A DNA stretch of 64,000 nucleotides from Klebsormidium nitens (Eukaryota > Streptophyta > Klebsormidiophyceae > Klebsormidiales > Klebsormidiaceae). Within the stretch, counting starts at the first letter, position 1. Each line of letters begins with the position of its first letter. Positions 57,901 to 64,000 of this stretch are shown here, piece by piece. The stretch lies in NCBI GenBank assembly GCA_000708835.1, contig DF236963.1, positions 124,001 to 188,000 on the forward strand. Direction: 5' to 3'. Under the pieces are notes generated by a model. The model ran no database searches. It saw nothing but the letters and a program-made list of their open reading frames with translations, and had not been told where the DNA came from. The translations under genes and the position numbers were made by a program.

Positions 57901-60900
57901 AAAGAGTCAGAAAAGGTTGGTTCTCGAGCTGTCATTCTTGAATTTTGAGAGCTCTTCTGTTAGGTGAGTACGTTACAGTCGACAGCGAGGTCGTCAAGCT
58001 GCTGGACGAACAAACGGAGCAGCTGCGCATCCTGCAGGTAGGGCTTGCGATCTTCGACGTGTTTTCTTGTTCTTCAATTTCCTGAAGACTTCGCAACTTT
58101 TGCCTCAATACTCTGTCAGTCCTGAAGCTTGTGAGCTTGATTCTGGTGTGGATTCTGGGGGTCGTTGGAGTGGTCGTCAAGCTGCTGAATGAACAGATGG
58201 AGCAGCTGCGCATCGTACGAGTGGGGGCCCGCCAATCTGCTCATTCGGTCATTTTGCGTACTATTTTGTGTAATATAAAGAGGTTAGCTCACTCCCTGTC
58301 ATTCTTGATTTTGTGAGCTCGTCTGTTGCGTGAGTACGTCACTCGCTCAAGACTGTGAAACTCGGATGCTCACAGAAAGTATGCATCTTCAGTAAGAGAG
58401 AAAGCTTCCGAACGGGCTCTCTCTCAATTATCCCCATCTGTTTCAAGTAATCACTGCGAGTGTTGGTCTTGTTCGCAGGAGGAGACGGCGCAGATGACGG
58501 CGCGTGAGGTGGCGGAGATGAAGGCGCGGTGGGCGGCCGAAGACGCGGAGCACCGCGCGAGAGAGGAGGCGCTGCGCGAGCGGCAGCGCGAGGTGCGGCG
58601 AGAGCTGCTCTCTTCTGCGCTGCGCTTAGACACTTTCGAATCCTCGACAGGAAACTAATGGACTTTTCTGCGCTGCGCATTCACGCTTTCATTGGATCCA
58701 TCCTAAGGAGAACTAGTGCTCTTTTCTGCGCTTTGTATCTATGCTTGTGTAAAGCAGCGGCAGGATACTGCTGTCTGTCAAATGCTGAGAAGAGAAGGAG
58801 CCTGTTATTATTTGATGGGGCAAGGCGCTTTGGCATACCGCTCAAACCCGAAAAAAAGATCGTCACGAGCTTGTTCCGGCGACATGTTGTTCGAACGCTC
58901 GGTTTTGGCAGATCGCCGGGAAGTCTTACGAAAAGCACGGTTGCTGAGATTGTTGCTGACCAGTGCGCGCGCGCCTGGCAGGTGGGGCGCGAGCTGCTCA
59001 CATTCAACGAGCAGAAGAAGGTGGAGCGGCAGGCCAAGGAGGACCAAGAGCGGCGGTACGACCACGAAATGATCGAACAGGTGGGGCTTTCTGTAGGTTG
59101 GAGTCCCGTTTTGGGTCTCGTTTCGGGTTTGGTATTGGATTTCGGCTTGGAATCTGGGAATTTTGACTCCGGGCTCGCCTTTTGAGCTTCTCCTGTGCGG
59201 CGGAACGACAACCGGATGATCGAGCAGGTGGGGGTTCTGAGGTATTAGGTTCCATTTTGGGTCTCGTTTTGGGGTCTCTTTCCGGGTCTTCTTTTCGGGT
59301 TGCGACTCCACGGTACCTTTCGATCGGACTGTTGGTGTGGACTAGGGGCGGCGGTACGACCACGAATTGATCGAGCAGGTGGGAAAATCTGTTCAGTTGG
59401 AGTTCGGGGCTCTAAACCATCACCCAAGTAATGTTCCTAATCGACGTCAAGGTCAGCTTGACGGGTGATATAATTCGTACCTGTACAGCTCGAGCGGAAT
59501 CGGGACAGGGGGTGTCTTGGATTTCTCGAGGGATCCAGAGTTTCACGGTTGTAATGTAGTCGATTGCGTTCGACGATCGCACGGAATGATTAGAGACAGT
59601 CTCCAAGGCTTCCGGATGGTCTTTTTGAATAAAGCAAAGGAGGAAAAATAACCTTGATAGACTGTGAGCCAAGGGTGCCAATTGGCTTGCTCGAAGGACT
59701 TGCGGGAAAAGGGTTGTCCGTGAGCTTGAGCGCAAGCGTGCAATCGTCTTACTATTTTGAGAGGCGCTTCTGCTGACAGCGCCGCCACTTGGTAAATCTG
59801 GCGACATATCTGTTCCGCTCGTTTCAAAGTCGCACAATCGCCTGCTCTACTTGTAGACCATCTTATGCTGCACCGCGAACGGTCGCTTGGCGCACCAGCG
59901 AACGATTTCCGCATCAAATAGCAGCATGCGAGTGTAACCCTACCCAAGAAGTAGGAACTTAATTAGATTTGACTGGCCTTGGGTTATTTCTGAGGGCCTT
60001 CTTTTGCACCGGTGCAGACTCTTCGTAGAGAGCGGGAAGAGGAGCAGCGGGAACGCGAGGCGCGGGACAGGGCCAAGGAGGAGGAGCGGATATACAGGTG
60101 CGCCGCTCTCGCCCGGCAACCCAATCTTTCGATTTTAGGAGTGAACTTGGACTACGCGACATTTGGATTTGACACTGAGAAATACAGAGTCGGAGGAATG
60201 ATACCAAGCAACGCTTGGCATTTTCCTGAGTTCTCCTGATCTCGTTCTGGCCATACTGTAACAGGAAAAGAAACTTCAGATCACAAATCCGACGTCGGGA
60301 GTGCCGGTAATCGCCGTTAGCTTGTGCGTTGGAAGTGCGACGGTACATCGCCCCGTGAAAACAACACCTGAGAACTTGGGCGCCCATGAGAAACGTAGAT
60401 TGCTCTAGCGGGGGATATTTCGCCGCGAAGTTTCGAAGGCCACTGTCATCACCAAAAGCCAATCGAGAGCTAAATTACGTTTGCTTCTCAACTTCACCGT
60501 TCTTGACTGCATTCGTCGTGCTCTTTGAGGCCTCTGCCCGCATACGTGCACGACTTTTGAATGTATGTGGGCGGTCAATCCGAGATAGAAGAGAAGACCT
60601 CTTCGGAGGACTGCGAGGTAGGGCCCAACGGTGCTTCTTTCCAGGGTCATCGGAAAGGGTTTTCGCCTTATCTCGAGTGCTGTCGTGGTCAAGCAGGCCT
60701 TTGTGAAGTTCAGACAGAAGTCCGTTCAAGTTTCTGAGCAGGTTCTCTACCCGGCGCGGAGTGCGTGCAGGCAACACCTGGCAGTGGCAGCCCTGCTGCA
60801 GAGTCCGCAGATGGAAAGCCTTCGGGGCCGGACATCTCAGACCTTCTAAACATACAGGGGCAGAATGAAACTACCAAGACTGTGAGACATTCAAATCATA

Positions 60901-63152
60901 AGACTGAATGTTCTTGTTCGGCTCGTGCGCAGGCAGCACCTGGCGGCGCGAATGCAGCGTGGGCAGGCGGACCGGACCGATCAACCAAACTCGCGGATGA
61001 GACACCTGCATAAGCGCCCAGATGATGGAGATCAGACAGAGACCAACCGAAACTGACACACAGAACAAGAAGGGCGAATGGAGAGGGGGAAAACATTGAA
61101 AATCATTCCCATTCATGTGCGCGCAGGCAACACCTCGCGGCACTGATGCAGCGCGAGCAGGTGGACGAGGCGGAGAAGGACGCAATGATCAAGGCGGCGG
61201 AGGACGCGGCGTGGGCCAAGCGGGAGGCCACGTGGCGGCGCGACAGGGTGGCACGTGCCCGCCTCATGGAGCAGGTCGCGCAGGAGCGGGCGCAGCAGCT
61301 GGCGGAGAAAGGTGAGGGGCGAATGGGATTCAGAATTTGGATTTGGAGGTTGGAGCTTACAGCCTTACAGCCTTTTGGGGGCTCGTGGTTCTGGGGTTTG
61401 GGATTTGGAGGTTCTGGCTCGGATTTGGAGTCTGAGATTCTTCTTTAATGTCTGGGGGCCTGCGATTTGGCCTACAGAAAAGGAATTCGTTTGCGAGCTT
61501 CCTGGAGGGCTCAGGGAGTGATCTATTCGGGATCAAGAATGGCATCTGCTTCAGCTGTGGTTGAAGAAACCTTGTTCGCCTGTCCTTTGTTCCTTCACGC
61601 AAGCGCCGCTCTTTACTTTGCCTCACCTTCGTTTGCTTCCCACCGGCCTTTTGTTTTTATGCTTCCTGGCAGTGCACCATGGAAGTTCCCTTTCAGAGCT
61701 TCTTCACGCATTTTGCGTGGCGACATTTCGACCGCGCGTTTGCAGATCCGACGCCGATAGAGTACCTCCTGACAAGAGAGGGAAAGGCGACGTTACGTGG
61801 AACCGCTCTGAGATTAGGTGTCTGGCAATTGGTGACGCACCATGACATGATTGCTCAAACTTTGTGCTCAAAGCAGGTCTTCTAGAATCTTCTGGAGAAT
61901 TGAATGCGCCGTTTTCCATCTTCACAGAGGAAACGCGCGCGCGCATGGAGGCCGAGAAGGAGGTGGAGCGGCTGCGCTTCATGGAGGAGCTCGCGCAGAT
62001 CCGCGCGGAGGAGGAGGGGAAAGTGCGGGACAAGAAGAGGGTGAGAGAGCATGCCGCGCAACCTGACTCCTGAGCACACGCAAAATCGTTGCAACTCTTC
62101 GCGCTTGAGGTGCTTTTGATACTTACTCGGTTGGGACCTTCAAGGAGGGACCACTCTACGCATGCCATGCGCTAGACATCTGACGAGATACGAAAACGGA
62201 GTTCTTTCTTGAACGCAGGCTCAGGAAGCTCAACGCGCAAAGTCAAGATACATACACAAAATGAGAAGCCGTGGGTCTAAGCTGCTTTTACTGCTCATCC
62301 GGCGTTCGAACAAAGAGCCATTCAACGCAGGCTACACTTGACACCTGGATGGATATAAACACAGACGTGAATTGTCGACACAGGCTCAGGAAACGCAGCG
62401 CATAAAGATCATATTAAGTACGTAAATGATGAAGCCGTTGGTCTAAGCTGCTTGTAAGACTCCCTTGTTTTCAGACTTTTCAAAGAAAGCCACTCTGCGC
62501 ATATCTCGCTCTAGGCGTTTGACAAGAGTTCGAAACGACTCTGTTTCTCTTCGCGTAGGCTCAAGAAGCTCAGCGCGGAGAGATTGACCGGCAGCTCCGA
62601 ATGAAGCACGCGCTGCAGGAGACGAAAGCGGACCGGGTGCGGAAAGAGGTGGAAGGTACGCTGACCTGATTTTTCTTCCCCTTGTCGCGATCCTCAGCTA
62701 TTTGGCAGTACAGTTACAAAGAGAATCGAAAATACAAAACCGAGGGCTACTTCACGCTCACCTTCAAGCTTACCTACGACTGTACCAGGGAATATGTTGT
62801 TACCACAGAAAAGAGCTCCAGAAAAGGGCTCACATGCCGTTGATCTTAAGTACTATGAGACGCTCTTTTTGGAGGCCTTTCGATCCGCTCCTCTTTGCAT
62901 CACCGAGCTGAAGCCTCGGACGACTTTACGGCAGTTCTCAAGCCCTTCTTAAGCCACCCTACAGTGTTTGTCCAAGCAAGTGAGAAGCTTTGAGCGGATG
63001 CACGGATGCGTCTCTTAACAGTCAATCTTGTCTCGTCTTCTGCAGAAGCCAAAGCGCAAGACCAAGTCTTCCAGACGATGGTCTCGAAAGCTACGTCCGT
63101 CCCGCTGCAAAAGAAGTACCATGGTCGGAGAAAATTTGACTGGTACAGCTGA
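54950..63152 (+). CDS. CFAP53: Cilia- and flagella-associated protein 53-like (CFAP53/CCDC11)
   Basis: Axonemal microtubule inner protein and coiled coil of the trichohyalin/plectin homology family, needed for motile cilia. Ten exons: 54950-55225, 56743-56939, 57667-57862, 58479-58592, 58982-59080, 60018-60097, 61127-61311, 61928-62040, 62559-62655 and 63046-63152, all in phase, giving 487 residues (human CFAP53 has about 514). The protein is almost entirely Glu/Arg/Lys/Ala helix. Similarity to CFAP53 is clearest at LEERRERLAEMLRAEEVQFQ, then ELRNRREAERKRLADELLFQ, RWREGCDAVRTLDSKH and RRAQLEEKENRLR, matching the human order. It ends KKYHGRRKFDWYS. ATG 54950 is the first in frame; a further 5' exon is possible because animal homologues have a longer start. 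Most of its introns contain decayed copies of exon edges. Confidence 0.88.
56326..56650 (+). repeat. Three decayed copies of the CFAP53-like exon 2 acceptor edge
   Basis: Exon 2 opens GAGCTGCGCAGCCTGGAGAT after a CTCAG acceptor (56743). Copies occur at about 56326 (GAGCTGCGCCGCCTGGAGAT), 56467 (GAGCTGCGCAGCCTGGAGGT) and 56588 (GAGCTGTGCAGCCTGGAGAT), the last also preceded by CTCAG. Each then degrades (GGGAACACACGACAAGGCCC-like in two of them). Spacing is roughly 140, 120 and 155 bp. Confidence 0.9.
57466..57515 (+). repeat. Decayed copy of the CFAP53-like exon 3 acceptor edge
   Basis: GTTCCGTTTGCGGCAG followed by GCGCACCCAGCTGGAGGAGA duplicates the real acceptor and exon start at 57651-57690 (GTTCCGTTTGCGGCAG, then GCGCGCGCAGCTGGAGGAAA). 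The acceptor is intact and the start stays open for a few codons before diverging. Period is about 185 bp. Confidence 0.85.
57972..58215 (+). repeat. Two decayed copies of the CFAP53-like exon 3 donor edge
   Basis: The exon 3 end (VVKLLDEQMEQLRILQ, then CAG|GTGGGGCTTGCGATCT) recurs at 57972-58037, with CAG|GTAGGGCTTGCGATCT still intact, and at 58160-58215, where the donor edge reads CGA|GTGGGG. The first copy could act as a second donor only if preceded by an acceptor in the correct phase; the nearest one is out of phase. Confidence 0.9.
59193..59379 (+). repeat. Two decayed copies of the CFAP53-like exon 5 donor edge
   Basis: Exon 5 ends with CGGCGGTACGACCACGAAAT, GATCGAACAG and the donor GTGGGG (to 59080). 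Near-copies end at about 59228 (CGGCGGAACGACAACC, GATGATCGAGCAG, GTGGGG) and 59379 (CGGCGGTACGACCACGAATT, GATCGAGCAG, GTGGGA). Both keep a GT donor. Period is about 150 bp. Confidence 0.9.
60761..60972 (+). repeat. Two decayed copies of the CFAP53-like exon 7 acceptor edge
   Basis: Exon 7 begins at 61127 after GTGCGCGCAG with GCAACACCTCGCGGCACTGA. Copies with acceptor lie at 60761 (GTGCGTGCAG then GCAACACCTGGCAGTGGCAG) and 60925 (GTGCGCAG then GCAGCACCTGGCGGCGCGAA). Spacing is about 163 and 192 bp. Confidence 0.9.
62100..62600 (+). repeat. Three-unit tandem repeat ending in CFAP53-like exon 9
   Basis: Units of about 170 bp include intron sequence and the exon edge. The exon start GCTCAAGAAGCTCAGCGCG (62559) is preceded by GCTCAGGAAGCTCAACGCG (62218) and GCTCAGGAAACGCAGCGCA (62386), spaced 168 and 173 bp. 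The flanks also repeat: GAAGCCGTGGGTCTAAGCTG at 62266 and GAAGCCGTTGGTCTAAGCTG at 62431, and CGCTAGACATCTGAC versus CTCTAGGCGTTTGAC before the first and last copies. Confidence 0.9.
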
Positions 63153-64000
63153 GCGGTGTACTGTCTAGCACGTGGCGAGTATTATAAATTAGTAAGCTTG
63201 TGAACATTCTAATTCTCTCTGTGTATACCTTCTATATCCACGGTGGATTCACCTATCATGACCACGGGATGCAGGCGCTCTGAAATCTCTCTCGTATATG
63301 CAATCCGGATACTCAGGTTGACGTGTCCGGCCTGATAAGATCGACTTACATCTTCAAGCCCCTCGCAGAATCTCTACGAGCCAGAACAGATAACTGTAGG
63401 GCTATAATCGAATGTCCAATCACCGCATAATCATAATCATTATTCAACCCTTTCTGCAAATGCAAACAACCGTCGCGGCTTGGCATGCTCTACATATTAG
63501 CCTCATGTCTAAACTGAGCAGGCACCCGCCAAAATGTGTTGCAGGCTGCACCAGGGCACGTCGATGTACTTTGATTGACGCAATATGTGGCTTAGACTAT
63601 CGTATACTTGCATGATTTGGCACATGGTACGTCAGTGTGCGTGAAACGTATGAAGCCGTCGAGCCGGCCCAGTATATAGCCGGCAAACGACAGACAAACT
63701 ATTTGCAAAAGAGCCAGAAAACAAAGGTTTCATATACCGCTGATATTCGCGAGAACTTCGAAACAATATAGCTTATATTGCGCGACGAATTGGGAAAGGC
63801 GCTGGTGGAAGCATACCCGGAGGCTACCCATCGTAATTACGCAGCCACACCTCGAGCCATCACCCGGTGGCGTGCAAAGCAGCGCAACCTCCATATGTGC
63901 GGCCTCACGCATGCGCAGATCTCAGGGAGGCGCTTTGGAACTGCTCTTTTCGAATCAATCATTCTCATGTAGTAAACACTAATCCAAGGAAAAGGTGAAG
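63153..64000. other. 3' flank of the CFAP53-like gene, no further gene seen
   Basis: About 0.85 kb to the right edge. It should contain the 3' untranslated region and polyadenylation site of the CFAP53-like gene. No frame longer than 70 codons and no recognisable element is present. Confidence 0.5.

Noticed and set aside
58529-59185. 218-codon plus-strand frame
   Set aside because: Runs through CFAP53-like exon 4, its intron and exon 5 in a frame other than the conserved coiled-coil frame.
1-64000. CRISPR arrays, bacterial operons, tRNA or rRNA genes, retrotransposon proteins
   Set aside because: No repeat-spacer pattern, no tRNA-like cloverleaf consensus, no reverse transcriptase or transposase motifs were seen; gene structure is eukaryotic.

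Overview
The window is nuclear DNA from a plant-lineage eukaryote. Every confident gene is split by short GT-AG introns. Several gene types are characteristic of green plants: plastid starch synthase 4, peroxiredoxin Q, a BBD-type bifunctional nuclease with a UVR tail, an ABA4-like (DUF4281) membrane protein, and a homologue of Arabidopsis At2g33490. It also carries a ciliary coiled-coil gene (CFAP53/CCDC11-like) that seed plants are expected to lack. Together these suggest a streptophyte alga with swimming cells, perhaps Klebsormidium-like. The organism is my inference; the gene identities come from reading the translations.

Layout. 192-4391 (-): 5' part of starch synthase 4, running off the left edge. 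6557-8219 (+): unrecognised coiled-coil protein. 11122-24096 (+): 14-exon At2g33490-like protein with a BAR-like front half and a proline-rich back half. 25855-28446 (-): peroxiredoxin Q copy 1. 29826-37056 (+): WDR20/creC-type WD40 protein. 38285-42396 (-): peroxiredoxin Q copy 2. 43212-44515 (+): ABA4-like protein, head-to-head with PrxQ copy 2. 46813-50588 (-): bifunctional nuclease. 52853-53296 (-): last two exons of a small membrane protein. 54950-63152 (+): CFAP53-like gene. I recognised no tRNA, rRNA, CRISPR or coding transposon. The AT-richer spacers look empty apart from a short inverted-repeat element near 5.5 kb.

Six of the genes have plastid links or likely plastid targeting (SS4, both PrxQ, ABA4-like, BBD nuclease, perhaps the small membrane protein). 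This looks like chance neighbourhood and not an operon-like unit, although PrxQ copy 2 and the ABA4-like gene share an upstream region of about 0.8 kb.

The most unusual signal lies in the introns. In at least five genes the intron next to an exon contains tandem, decayed copies of that exon's edge together with its splice site. The clearest case is a run of about nine copies before exon 8 of the At2g33490-like gene (about 17040-17745, spacings of 84, 84, 68 and 68 bp nearest the exon). A fresh, perfect 40-bp duplication sits at the last 3' splice site of the ABA4-like gene. This suggests that introns here grow by repeated tandem duplication across exon-intron borders.
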